A stretch of DNA of 64,000 bases from Kingdonia uniflora (taxonomy: Eukaryota > Streptophyta > Magnoliopsida > Ranunculales > Circaeasteraceae), in contig JACGCM010001272.1 of assembly GCA_014058105.1 (NCBI GenBank), positions 1 to 64,000 of the forward strand, read 5' to 3'. The position numbers were made by a program, and so were the translations under genes. The notes under the pieces were generated by a model. It was not told where the DNA came from. It did not search any database and saw only the letters and a list, made by a program, of their open reading frames with translations. Of this stretch, positions 11,148-22,108 are shown piece after piece. The stretch's first letter is position 1, and each line of letters begins with the position of its first letter.

Positions 11148-12287
11148 TGATCAATTAAAAACTGACGTCTTAAAATGACCCGCAAGCAAACGGTGTACCG
11201 TTGAGTACAAGTAGTAGTGGGGTCGTATCCCAAGAGACTTGTGGTACGATTTATGCTCCGAGCTACTAATTTTATCCAATAAGAATTTTTGGGTTTTTAT
11301 AAGTGAAAAAATTAAAATAAAATACAAACTAGAAAAGGTGTTGATACGACTGGAGAGAAGAAACCAAGGCGTGATTCCACTCCATCCATTATAACCTTGA
11401 GATAGTGTACCTAGTTAAAGTATATCACGAATTCCTGTATCATATATCCTTGGTCGGTATATGCAATACATCACAAAATAAGAAATTATACATTGGGAAT
11501 TGCTCATAAGCCACCATAATCAACCATGGTCCAGTTGACAATAATAGGTTATGTTCTTTTTTCCATGTTCTTAAACTTGCTTGTTATTGTCAAACAAGTA
11601 GTTTACTTGAATTCTTTACTCCCTCGAGAGTTCCTAGTTAGTCAGCTAAGATCGTAGGAAGAAGAATATACATTTAACCGGAAGAAGAGAAAGTAACTAC
11701 TCTTAACTAAATTACATTATTCCACACTGAGGCTATATTAGATGATGCTTCCTCTAGCCTTGGCTAAAGGGTTTAGCTACTTATTCCTTTGATCATTGCC
11801 ATATTACTATTATAACAATAAACGTAAAAGACAAGAATAAAAGAGAAATAAAAACTTTTATTGCTTTTAACCTTGTTTACACTCCCCAAGATGTTTTAAA
11901 TGAACGGAATTCTTCTCCTATTTATAGAATATAGGAGGGGTTAAAAAATATCAACATAAATGTAAAATCCCCTAAACAATGCCTTCTATTATGCACAAAA
12001 TTTAAAACTCCATACTCTATTACTTGGCCCATACATAAAATTATATGACTTAAATGCCTCTTCAATACTCCTCATTGGACTTTTGGTTAACAATTGTTAT
12101 GGGAATGAACTGCTGGAGTGTACAAAACATTCATCTTGTTGAAAACTGTAAAAATGTACGACTTCTTTATCATGCGACATATTCCAGAAATACAAGCAAA
12201 AACACTATTATAGTATCACATTAAATTAATAAATAACAAGTTAAATATAAATCTAGGAGTTTCACACGTAAATATTACGTGTCTATA
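11148..12287 (-). repeat. Solo LTR, family E, minus orientation
   Basis: This ~1.14-kb sequence is the same repeat as the two LTRs of element F (47898-49063 and 53630-54793). It shares the start TGATNNATTA, the GACGTCTTAAAA..GACCCGCAAGC block, the GGGTCGTATCCCAAGAGAC block, the TATA region (minus strand CTATAAATAGGAG) and the end near ATATTACGTGTCTA. No internal element sequence flanks it on either side, so it is a solo LTR or an isolated fragment. No clear target duplication was found. Confidence 0.75.
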
Positions 12288-12680
12288 TGGCAGATTAAAT
12301 TGCTCACACTAATAACAAAAGGAACATTGATGCTTCAACCACAAGGAACATTATGATATACACTCAGTTTAACAAATAAGAGATTAATTTTCTATGCCAT
12401 CTTTGATTTGTCAAGCTATTAAGATGTGATCTACCGTCTATAAATTTCATTTTCATAAAAAGCTTCTCTTATTTCCTTTGCAACTTTTACTTGCATGCCC
12501 AAAACATAGTGATAGAAAACTACTAAGGCAGAAGCGATAAACAAAAAAACAAACTATACTTTGATTGATTGAGAAAAAAATTGTACAGGGTCTAAAATAT
12601 CTTAAAAATTACATTTAGTACCTTATACTTCTAAAAACTACGAAAGGACTCTATTTTTGAAGTTTTGCTACATTTAGTAC

Positions 12681-12872
12681 TGTTAAAGATAAGGATCAAC
12701 CAACTGAAGATCTAGTGAAGCTAAAGACTACCTGATCTCAATCCTAACAGCAGCTAATAAGATTACATTCTGTTGAAGTATTTTAGAAAACACAGACTCT
12801 TTGTATTATAAATTAAACTTAACTCTAAGGGTAAACCACTGAAAGTGAAACCCTCAATTCAAATCTCTTTTA
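12681..12872 (+). repeat. Copia-1 5' LTR
   Basis: Begins TGTTAAAGATAAGG and ends CTCTTTTA (CA decayed to TA), then the PBS. It differs from the 3' LTR at about nine positions plus one indel, and all the substitutions I counted are transitions. The AGTAC duplication precedes it. Confidence 0.92.
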
Positions 12873-12890
12873 TGGTATCAGATAGCTAGG
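12873..12890 (+). other. Copia-1 primer-binding site
   Basis: TGGTATCAGATAGCTAGG follows the LTR directly. TGGTATCAGAGC is the usual complement of initiator methionine tRNA in plant copia elements; here one base differs. Confidence 0.8.
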
Positions 12891-12929
12891 GTTATTTTGC
12901 AATTAGAAATTCTCTAGAATTTTTTTGAA

Positions 12930-13875
12930 ATGGCCAATCAACTAGCTCTTATTGCTTCTCCATCTCTCAACCCTGCTTCTTCAATTTCACAGCTCGCAAG
13001 CATGGTATTTGTAAAGCTTTCTTCATACAACTATTAATTGTGGAAGAAACAAGTTGTGCCTATTCTAGGAAGCCACAACTTACTGGGGTATGTTGACTGT
13101 ACAATTCTTCCTCCCCAAAGGTTGATCACCTCCCAAGATGGTAGAGAAGAGATCAATCCCAAGTTCCCAAAATGGGAAACTACTGATCAAGTGGTGATGA
13201 GCTTGATTAACAACACTCTTTCTGAAGAAGTTCTTGGCAAGGCGATCGGATTTGCGAAATCAAAAGAAGTATGGGACGTGTTGCTCGAGACTTATGCAAG
13301 ACCTTCAAAGCCTCGAGCCTTGCAACTAAGACACGAGCTGCAAACCATTTAGTGCGGTTCAGATTCCATAAAGGATTTCTTTGAAAGTTCAAGGAATATC
13401 GGATTCTCTCACGGCAATGGACCAAAGTCCAGATGAAGAAGAAAAGGTATATTGGTTGCTTCAAGGTCTTGGTCCGGAGTAGATGTTTTACGACAAGTAT
13501 GCTCACAAGGGATTCTCTCCCTTCATATTCTCAGGTTGTTCCTCACCTCCAAAGACATGAATTACGTGTTCAAGCTGCTGAAATAATAAACCATCAGGAA
13601 ACAATGTTGCATTTTTTATGCAACGCGATAGTTCAAACAACAACTTTCGTGGATGACGCTTTCGAGGGAACGATCTCGAGGGGACGCTTTCGAGGAGGAC
13701 GATCTAATCGATGGGTGAGTTATTCATATCAACAACAGGGAGTTATAATCATTCACGTCTACCAAATCCTTCAAATGACACCCGACCGAGTTGTAAGATA
13801 TGTGGACGTCGTAACCATGCAACATCTGACTGCTACCACCAACATGATCCTGCCTATCAAAATTTTAGTACTCCT
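12930..13875 (+). pseudogene. Copia-1 gag remnant with zinc knuckle
   Basis: Starts MANQLALIAS near 12930. Gag signatures include NNTLSEEVLGKAIGF and EVWDVLLETYARPSK (13210-13310), then a CCHC knuckle CKICGRRNHATSDC near 13792-13835 that would bind element RNA. A stop near 13350 and at least two frame changes split it. In the intact element this forms the particle shell. Confidence 0.85.
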
Positions 13876-15664
13876 CAAGCTTTAGCAGCGATGACTATTA
13901 ATGATCACCGTTATTCATCATGGTATCCAGGCACTGGTGCAACAGTTCATATGACTAACGACCCAGGTAACCTTACTCATGTACATCCATATTTGGTAGT
14001 GATAAAGTTATCATTGGTAATGGTGCACCTCTTTCAATTTTGCATGTTGGTTCAGCAAATATTCCTACTCCTACAGGTAATATCCATTTACATGAAGTTT
14101 TACTTGTTCCTGAAATTCAAAAGAATTTACATTTCGTGAGTCAATTTACCACCTATTCTAATTGTATTTTTGAATTCTTACCAACTGGTTTTGTCATTAA
14201 GGATCGGATGAGTGGGAGAATGCTGGGGACAGGTGATAGAAAACATAATCTCTATGTTCTCAGTCGTAATAAAGACGTTATGCTATCCGTTCAACTATCT
14301 TCGCTCAAGGCATCTTCAAATCGTTGGCACCATAGATTGGGACATCCTTCATTAAGGATAGTCAAACTTCTCAATAAAAGTGGCAAAAAAATTAACTTGT
14401 TAGTCCACCTAACACCGATAGTTCTTCCTTATCATTATGTAGTGCTTGTCAATTGGGAAAAATTCATAAAATCCCTTTTAATCTGAACGAAAAGCGGTGC
14501 ACATCGCCATTAATAAAAATCCATTGTGATCTTTGGGGTAACTCACCAGTGTTATCTATTTCAAAGTATCGATACTATGTTATTTTTATTGACGATTTCA
14601 GTCGTTTTACTTGGTTTTTCCCAATGCGACACAAATCTGAGTTTTATCCTTTGTTTCTCAAGTTTCAGAAGTTTGTTGAAAATCAATTTGATTCTAAAAT
14701 AAAAATATTTCAATGCGACGTTGGTACCGAGTTTAATAAATCTGAGTTCCTTCACCATCTCGCTTCTTGTGGAATTCATAAGCAACTTTCATGTCCTTAC
14801 ACACAAGCCCAAAATGGTAGAGCCGGGCGGAAGCATCGTCATATAACTGAGACAGGGCTTAGCCTTATGTTTCATAGCAAAGTCCCCACCAACTCTGGGT
14901 TGAAGCATTCTCCATGACCGTTCACCTTATCAACCGATTGCCTACAAAGGTACTTCAAAACTCATCTCCTTTTGAAGTTATGTTGGTAAGACACCCGATT
15001 ATTCATTTTTGCAGTCTTTTGGATATCTTTGCTTTCCCTACTTTCGTGATTATGCTGATAACAAACTTTCTCCAAAAGCCTCCCTTGCATTTTTCTAGGT
15101 TGTAGTGACATTCATAAGGGTTTTTGTTGTTTGCATCGTCCAACCAGCCGACTTTGTATCACGCCATGTAAATTTGATGAAACTGCATTTCCTTGTGTAT
15201 CCAAAGATTCTTTATCGAGTATGCCTTTGGATGATTTTGTATCTTTTCACGATGAAGTCGATACCTCCAATGAACCATTAACACCAAATCCTACATCTCA
15301 TGCTACTTCACCTCCATGTCCTGAACCTTCAAACTTGAAGTCATCTCTTGTACCTTCTCCAGAACCAAGTTACAATGAAGCTACACATCCAAAAACAAGT
15401 TCAAGTCCCATTATCATATCCCATGACATACCTTCTCCAACTTATGATATATCTCAAGAGGCATCTGATTCAAGGGGGGATTCATCTCTTAATAATATAA
15501 GTACAGCAAATCAATTACCTTTGGTTCCTCCGAATATAAAAGGTGGTACACTTTCCGTTGATTTGCCTCTCGCTCCACCAAATGACCCACCTATTCAGAC
15601 GTTAAACAAATCGATCCGACGCCAAAAATACTATCCTAAACACGAGATGATTACTCAAAGTTAA
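13876..15664 (+). pseudogene. Copia-1 protease and integrase remnant
   Basis: The protease site reads WYPGTGATVHM at about 13920: the catalytic Asp of the expected DTGA is replaced by Gly. The integrase zinc-binding part follows (RWHHRLGHPSLRIVKLL near 14325-14375). The core then has HCDLWG, YVIFIDDFSRFTWFFPMRHK (about 14570-14635) and a Gly-Thr-Glu segment (DVGTEFN). ENGxxER is altered to QNGRAGRKHR. The proline/serine-rich linker at 15260-15660 separates integrase from RT, as is usual in copia polyproteins. Frameshifts occur near 14140, 14480 and 14910. Confidence 0.85.
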
Positions 15665-15799
15665 TCCATTCCTCTATGAATAAGTGGTTGCTCTCCACAC
15701 TTCACCTGGTTGTTAATCGTGTGGTCACAGGTTTATCATCTCAATAGTCAGTTTCTTTGCCACCTTAGATGCATCTTCTGAACCAAAGTCCTATCGTAC

Positions 15800-17230
15800 A
15801 ACACTTAAAATACCACATTGGAAAGCTGCCATGGAGGAAGAACTCTCAGCCTTGTGCCAAAATCATACATGGAGTCTCACACGACGAACACCAAATATGA
15901 ATGTCGTTGATTCTCGTTAGGTCTTTCGAACAAAATTTCAACCAGATGGGTCAATTGAAAGATATAAAGCTCACCTCGTAGCAAAAGGTTACTCTCAAAT
16001 CCACGGAGTCGATTACGAAGAAACATTTAGTCCAGTTGTAAAGCCACAACCATCCGTTTGGTTTTATCATTGGCTATTATGTTTCAATGGCCGCTTCGAC
16101 AGTTGGACGTTAGGACGCGTTCTTGCATGGGAATTTAAAGAAGAAGTTTATATGGAGCATCCGCCCAGATTTCTAGATTTAAGGAATCCTAATTATGCTT
16201 GCCATCTTCGTCGAGCCATTTATGGACTAAAGCAATCCCGTGAGCATGGTTTGACAGGTTTAGTAGCTTCTTGTTGAGATATGGGTTCTATTACAGTCAC
16301 GCTGATAACTCGATGTTCTTATTCCATTCATCACGTGGAAACTTATTTTGTTTCTCTACGTCGACGATATTATCTTAATAGGTGATAATGGCGATCTCCT
16401 TCGTGACTTTATTTTGGTTATTGGCCGCGAATTTTCTATGAAGGATTGGGTCCTCTTCATTTCTTTCTGGGCATTGAAGTTATAACTGCTTCATCAAGAA
16501 TTTTCTTAAGTCAATACAAGTATGCTTGTGATCTTCTTAAACGACCAAATATGATTGATTGCAAGCCTGCACGGACACCCTTATCCACCAGCTTTAAATT
16601 TAGCAATCTAGATCTTTGTTTCATGACCCAACTCTTTATCGGATCTTGGTGGGTACTTTACAATACCTCACTCTCACATGACTAGATCTTACGTATAGTA
16701 TCAATGCAGTGTGCCAATTCATGCATTTGCCCACAGATGATCATTTCGCTGCAGTAATGCGTATTTTACGCTATCTTAAGGGCTCTCTCAACTTTGGTAT
16801 TCCTTTTCATGCATCTGGACATCGTCGTCTGTTGGTTTTTGTGATGCAAATTGGGGAGGTTGCCTCGATACACGACGCTCGACATCTGGGTTTGCGATCT
16901 TCTTTGGATCAAGTCTTATATCTTGGAGCGCTAAAAATTAGCCAATGGTTTCCGCTCAAGTACGGAAGCTAAATACCGAGCTTTGGCGGTTGCGACAGCT
17001 GATCTTACTTGGATTTCCTACTTGTTACATGATATAGGTATTCGGTTGGAGCGATCACCCATTCTTTTTTGTGATAATATAAGTGCAACATACATGTCCT
17101 CAATCCAGTTCGCCATGCTCGAGCTAAGCATATTGAGATCGATTATAACTTTGTTCGTGAGAAAGTTGTTGCCAGCTCCTTAGTTGTTCGATTCGTTTCG
17201 TATTTTCACCAATTGGCGGACATCTTTACA
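15800..17230 (+). pseudogene. Copia-1 reverse transcriptase and RNase H remnant
   Basis: Signatures in order are WKAAMEEELSAL (15820), RYKAHLVAKGYSQ and DYEETFSPVVK (15960-16040), AIYGLKQS (16220), LYVDDIILIGD (about 16355-16390, active-site YVDD retained), GPLHFFLGIEV (16446), and an RNase H tail with YRALAVATADLTWI and PILFCDNISA (16975-17085). Several frame changes and a stop in the SR*VFRTKF segment show it is inactive. Confidence 0.88.
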
Positions 17231-17301
17231 AAGGCCTTACCTCGAGATTCTTTTCATAGAATTTGTTGCAAGTTAAGCGTTTGCTCTACGCCCACGCATT
17301 C

Positions 17302-17313
17302 CATGAAGGGGGG
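17302..17313 (+). other. Copia-1 polypurine tract
   Basis: ATGAAGGGGGGT lies directly before the 3' LTR and would prime plus-strand DNA synthesis. Confidence 0.8.
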
Positions 17314-17506
17314 TGTTAAAGATAAGGATCAACCAACTGAAGATCTAGTGAAGCTAAAGACTGCCTGATCTCAATCTTAACAGTAGCTAGATAAGATTAC
17401 ATTCTATTGAAGTGTTTTAGAAAATGCAGACTCTTTGTATTATAAATTAAACTTAACTCTAAGGGTAAACCACTGAAAGTGAAACCCTCAATTCAGATCT
17501 CTTTCA
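17314..17506 (+). repeat. Copia-1 3' LTR
   Basis: TGTTAAAGATAAGG..CTCTTTCA, followed by the AGTAC target duplication at 17507-17511. It keeps the canonical CA end. Confidence 0.92.
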
Positions 17507-18140
17507 AGTACCCTGATCTTTTATAATGCCCGAAATAACCCTATTTTGATTTCTCAAAACACTAAATGCAATTGTGCAACCGGTTATAACAGGTTCCACA
17601 AAAGTTAGAACTTTCTCATAGGGTTTCTTCTTCCCCCGGCTTGCACTAAATTCAATCAAATTGGATGATTCAAAGTCAAAAATATGAAATTGAAACATTA
17701 CGATCCAAAGGAAAATTAATGAAGATTTTGGTCTTGGTAGGTCTTCACCTAATATTTAATACATAAAGATCATGAAGAGCGTGATTATAGTGCTTTATTG
17801 TGTGATCATCTATATGGTATTATGCGGGAACCTCACCAAACTCTCATTTGCAAGTTCTGGAACTTTTTATAGTTCCCCCTTTACCATGAATTGCTAGAAT
17901 GGTTTGGTCATAGCTCACATAGATTGCTTTTTTTTCCCTCTCTCTTCATGGTTAGGTATCATCCACCGGTTGCAAAAGATTTTTGCAAGTCAGACTACAA
18001 TGCTTTGGGGGTTGTAGAATGAAACTTCTCAAGATAGTCTCTAAAATGAAAGTTTGTAATTCGTTAAGAACTAATTATTTGAATCAAGACGCATTAATTG
18101 ATTAGTTTTGTAGCATTCTAATGACTTTATTTACACACGG

Positions 18141-18327
18141 GTTCAAACTTTAACATTGGACAAAGAGGACTTGGTTACAGTAATGGAGCCATCAATCCGG
18201 AACACCTCGTGAAGTACTTGAAACATAGGTTGAACAAAAGTGTGGAGATCGTTCCGACAAAAAAAGAAGGTGGAGGTAACAACAACATAACAGCCAAGGC
18301 AGGAGTGGCAATAAGAAATGTAACAAA
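18141..18327 (+). pseudogene. Heavy-metal-associated (HMA/HIPP-type) domain gene fragment
   Basis: The plus strand reads VQTLTLDKEDLVTV (18141-18182) and, after a one-base frame slip, GAINPEHLVKYLKHRLNKSV and EIVPTKKEGGG. This matches the second half of an HMA domain (last strands and helix 2) plus the start of the Lys/Gly linker of HIPP-type metallochaperone-like proteins. The metal-binding CxxC loop, which lies in the preceding exon in many HIPPs, and the CaaX prenylation end are not seen. The fragment lies inside the MULE-like element and would be a captured exon with its reading frame broken. Confidence 0.7.
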
Positions 18328-18643
18328 GACGGGCAGATTCTCGGTGGAGATGGCAATGGTGGTATAATTGGATAATTTGACCCGACCATCTCGTTGTCCC
18401 ATGGTTTTGGCTTAAAAAATAAAAAAAGCTAGAGTAGTTTTCCCTATTACCTACTGACTAAATTTTAAGTAAAAGAATTGAATTTTGAATTAAAAGACAG
18501 ACAATGAGGAATAATAGAATTTTGAGGTACTAAATGGAACAAAACTTTAAAAATAGAGTCCTCTCGTAGTTTTAGAAGTATGAGGTACGAAATGTAATTT
18601 TTAATGTATTTTAGACCCTGTACAAAAAAAATCTTGATTGATT

Positions 18644-19902
18644 TAAAGACTGAAAATAACTAGATATTTCTACCTAAGGCTAAACCTTTCTCTCACTAAA
18701 ACTAACATTAAGAAATAAAACTAGAGAAGCTCTCCTGAGACTCATCACAATTAGAAAGCAATTAGGAAACACAATTTAGAATAGAAAACCCTAATCAGAC
18801 TCCTAATAGGAATTACTAAATAGAATAAAGCATAATTACTAAAATAGAGAGTGGCGGGTGAAATGCGTGGAAACAACCCGACGTGCGTGCGTGGAGACGA
18901 CCCCACAACCTATCACATAGTGTTCAACTATTTCTGAAGCGTACACCATATACAGGTTAAGAGTAGGACAATGCAAGCCTTAAGACAATTGGCAAATCGA
19001 TGGGGAACTTTATACATCGTCGACGGATGTCCTTATATACGCTGAGTTCCCCGGGTAAGACCAATTATGATGTTATCCATCAATCCTTATGAGGTCATTA
19101 TTGTCCAAGTAACTTGAACTATCCTCCCTAAATCAGAATATCACATAAGGTGACACTATGTCGCATTCCATCAACCTTTAATCGTCTTAGGCCCATTATT
19201 TTTTTCCTGAGTGGCATACAAATCCACCAGTGGCAACAAAACTGAGAGTCCCTTTGCTTTTCGAAACATTATTGAACTGTGGACCATTATGGTCCTTCAA
19301 AAGCATGCGTTCAAAGGTTCGTTCCAACGAGCACCACCAGATTCAGGGGGGCAAGGTTCATGGTGGTCCCTTTCGAGTGTATCCCTCTTGTACTAATCTA
19401 ATATGTAATCACATGTTAACAGGAACCAACTTGTACCATTATAATTAAGGTATACATAGTTGTGGCAGTCACTTGTAAAGATCAGCTCTAAACTGCTCTT
19501 CAATCTTGTAAGAATATACTGGTTAGTCATGAGTACCAATGACGAAACAACGCCAACTTAGTTCAAACAGATTGATCACCTGTACAGTTCTCTTTGTTTG
19601 GTCGATAAATGGTTTTGTTTTAACCGCATTTCTTCAATCTTTTGAAATCAAATATCCCAAATAATTGTACTATTGATCAATGTCAATGTCTATCTAATAT
19701 CTATGTAAGGGTTTGGTCAAGACATTTGTGGTGATAGCGGTGTTTAATGAATTTACGCATATTTGGATTTGATTTGGAGGTCCTTCAATCAAATCTCCCT
19801 TGATTGGAAGACTTTAGTTCATGGTACTATTAGGTCGTCAAACAATTTGACATTCATGATCACGACATAATTAATTACAAATTTTGATTAGTCGTAGCCG
19901 CT
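18644..19902. other. Intergenic, nothing recognised
   Basis: Only short open frames with no domain signature, and no clear repeats. A GC-richer stretch near 18840-18920 shows no gene. Confidence 0.5.
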
Positions 19903-20019
19903 AGTAGAGATAGCGTAAGATATTACTAGTTGGAGCACTTGAGAAGCGTGGTTGGATATTATATAGGACTGGACGCTTCTCAAGTGCTCCAACTAGTAAT
20001 ATCTTACGCTATCTCTACT
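19903..20019. repeat. 117-bp palindrome with perfect 47-bp arms
   Basis: Positions 19903-19949 are exactly complementary to 19973-20019 with a 23-base spacer (19950-19972). The arms start AGTAGAGATAGCG. Transcription would give a 47-bp perfect hairpin. It may be a young microRNA-like or siRNA hairpin or the remnant of a small foldback transposon. No convincing target duplication flanks it; CGTAG occurs near both sides but not adjacent on the left. Confidence 0.9.
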
Positions 20020-20029
20020 CGTAGTTTTA

Positions 20030-21329
20030 ATGTCTCAACAAACTTTAATGACACTATGGATAATATATGTTGAAGAATATGGATCGGATTTGTTGTCGAG
20101 ATGTCCCTAACTGATATTTTTAAAATAGTTTAGCGATATTGATGATAAATATTTTTGAAAAAACAACAAGTATTGGCTATACTACGATAAACATTTAAAC
20201 CTTGGCATAAATGATTAGATAAGAATCTAAACACACAAGAATGAAACAAAAAATACACAAAATACCAACATATCTACTCTATAACAAATACGTTACTCTT
20301 GGCCAATAACTAATCCCCAGATCCACCTCTATAGACTATAGAGTAAAACATATATACTTAGTCTACAACTCTACGCTTATTAAACTTAAACACATGCTGT
20401 TGACAATATACGCGTGAGTTAAACTTAAACGCGTTTTGTTGACAATATAAGCACGCACATTTGAAAAGTATGTATTAGGGTTTGATCAGAAGAGTTGGGA
20501 CTTGGGAGGTCTTAAAATAGAAGATTTTAATGCAGTTGTTGCCTGATTGCTTTTAATGGTGGAAGAGATCAACTCTACCCATATTTCACATGATGTTAGT
20601 CAGTGCTTCTTATCTCTTAGACCATTTCTAACATGTGCTGAAAATCAAAAGTATGAGCAATGCCATGATGTTTACTTTGATGTCTGCCACCGTTAGTGTT
20701 GACGAACACTGCAACTACAATCACATTCTTGTTTCTTAATTTTGGACTACAAGATAGACCCTCTATAATAAGCTTAGCTAGTGGAGAAAAAGTTCGGTCT
20801 TAAGGGCTTAGGACCGAGAACAGTCCTAAGCGCCTCTACACCCAACACGTGTCCTAGTTAACCATCCTAGCCAATAGACTCCTCGTCATTATTTTGTTCT
20901 CTGGAATCAACTAGTAACCATTGATTCAGAGTTAACAGTTAGAAGCTGGAAGTCGAGAATATAAGTGTAATATGAGCTTGGTTTATCGAGGTACTAGATC
21001 TAGTGTATTCTAAGTACTAGCCAATAGACACTTCCCTCCTTGTCACATACCAGGCAGAGCTGTTCTAAGTTCAATGCAACCTCTGTCAAATAAGAAATAA
21101 AACAATATGTGGTTTTGCTACTTAAACTTCAGGACAATTTTTCATCCTTAGTGCCAAGGGAAGTGTTTTTTTCAAACAAGCAGCCGTAAGATGTTTTGAT
21201 AAATGGAGGTTTCTCTCGTCTCAAGTTCTTGATGTAGTCTATTTTAGACCTCATGTAAAGTTTTTTTCTCAACAAAGATCTAAGGTGGTTTGTCTTAAAA
21301 GCAACTGAGAAGGATCAACTTGTAAACCC

Positions 21330-21363
<34 letters not shown>

Positions 21364-22005
21364 CTATTGTCACAGTTTCTACTTTCTACCATGCTTTCCC
21401 TGTTACTCTTTGAGGGACTAAAGATTTAAATAAGCTCTTCAACCACATTCTGGCAATAGAAATCACCATGCAGGAAAATCATGTACAAAGATTCGTATTG
21501 TGGTTGCTTGCTCGTAATTCGTTTATATTGTTACCCTACATTTGATCAATGTCAAAACCCTAGTTGTACAACCAATGATTCAACTATCGGAAACAAACAA
21601 AAAAAATCCCAGAAACATTTCAAAAGACAACCATGAATCTACAAGATTAGGTAGTTGCCTAACAAGTAAACAGTTTAATTATATCATATATGTTAGTCTT
21701 GCAACCTACAAGTAGATGAGAGAGATCAAATTCTCCACGGCGCTGGAATCATCTTAAGTTATGAGTTTAAATGTGTATGGTAGCAGCAATTACATGTCGG
21801 CATATATGTCACCCTCACACTATACCACAAGGACAACAAATAAATCATGAAAGATCAGAGAGAGATAAAGACCTCTTCTCTCCCCACATTCAAACCCAGA
21901 CAAACAGCACGTTTTCTTTCCACTTCACTTCTAGTAACAGGGAGAAGATGTCCCACCACATGACCACAACCCCCTTTGGCCCCCACTTCCTTAACTCTCA
22001 TCTAT
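20030..22005. other. Upstream region of the dioxygenase gene
   Basis: No gene was recognised. It contains a small stem-loop at about 20797-20835 (GCTTAGGAC paired with GTCCTAAGC) and the GA microsatellite at 21334-21361. The last kilobase probably includes the promoter of the JOX-like gene. Confidence 0.5.
21334..21361. repeat. (GA)n microsatellite
   Basis: About 14 uninterrupted GA units, some 770 bp upstream of the dioxygenase start codon. GA/CT tracts are common in plant promoters and mutate in length. Confidence 0.95.
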
Positions 22006-22015
22006 CTATATATAA
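22006..22015 (+). promoter_or_regulatory. TATA box of the JOX-like gene
   Basis: CTATATATAAG lies ~95 bp upstream of the ATG at 22109, a usual distance for a short plant 5' leader. No ATG lies between it and the chosen start in the coding frame. Confidence 0.6.
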
Positions 22016-22108
22016 GTCCAAGCTTTAGTTACTAGTGTTCATATCATTGTGTACCTCTTTACTTGCATATATAAGCCTTGGAAGCTCAGCAAACCTCACA
22101 AAGAAAGT

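Larger units (their letters stand above)
12681..17506 (+). mobile_element. Ty1/copia retrotransposon, complete but decayed
   Basis: A 4.8-kb element with short LTRs (192 and 193 bp), a TGGTATCAGATAGC primer site, gag, protease, integrase, RT and RNase H in copia order, and a purine tract (ATGAAGGGGGG). It is flanked by perfect AGTAC target duplications (12676-12680 and 17507-17511). The coding region is broken by many stops and frame changes. It sits inside the left inverted repeat of the MULE-like element, so it is the younger insertion. Confidence 0.92.
12571..18633. mobile_element. MULE-like DNA transposon carrying an HMA gene fragment, split by a copia element
   Basis: Inverted repeats of ~110 bp mark the ends. 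12571-12680 (GAGAAAAAAATTGTACAGGG..CATTTAGTAC) matches the reverse complement of 18530-18633 (..CCCTGTACAAAAAAAATC). Both ends are flanked by the direct repeat TTGATTGATT (12561-12570 and 18634-18643), a 10-bp duplication typical of Mutator-like elements. Removing the copia insertion leaves ~1.23 kb with no transposase, so the element is non-autonomous. Its interior includes a heavy-metal-domain gene fragment (18141-18327), the hallmark of a Pack-MULE. Confidence 0.75.

Noticed and set aside
18175..18402. Minus-strand ORFs of 65-75 codons over the HMA fragment
   Set aside because: They are shadows of the plus-strand HMA coding sequence, with leucine/proline-rich composition and no family resemblance.
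20797..20835. Functional terminator or riboswitch-like stem-loop
   Set aside because: A 9-bp stem alone in intergenic plant DNA, with no gene context to support a regulatory role.
22049..22108. Earlier start for the dioxygenase
   Set aside because: The in-frame codon at 22049 is GTG and the first in-frame ATG is 22109, which gives the N-terminus typical of the family.
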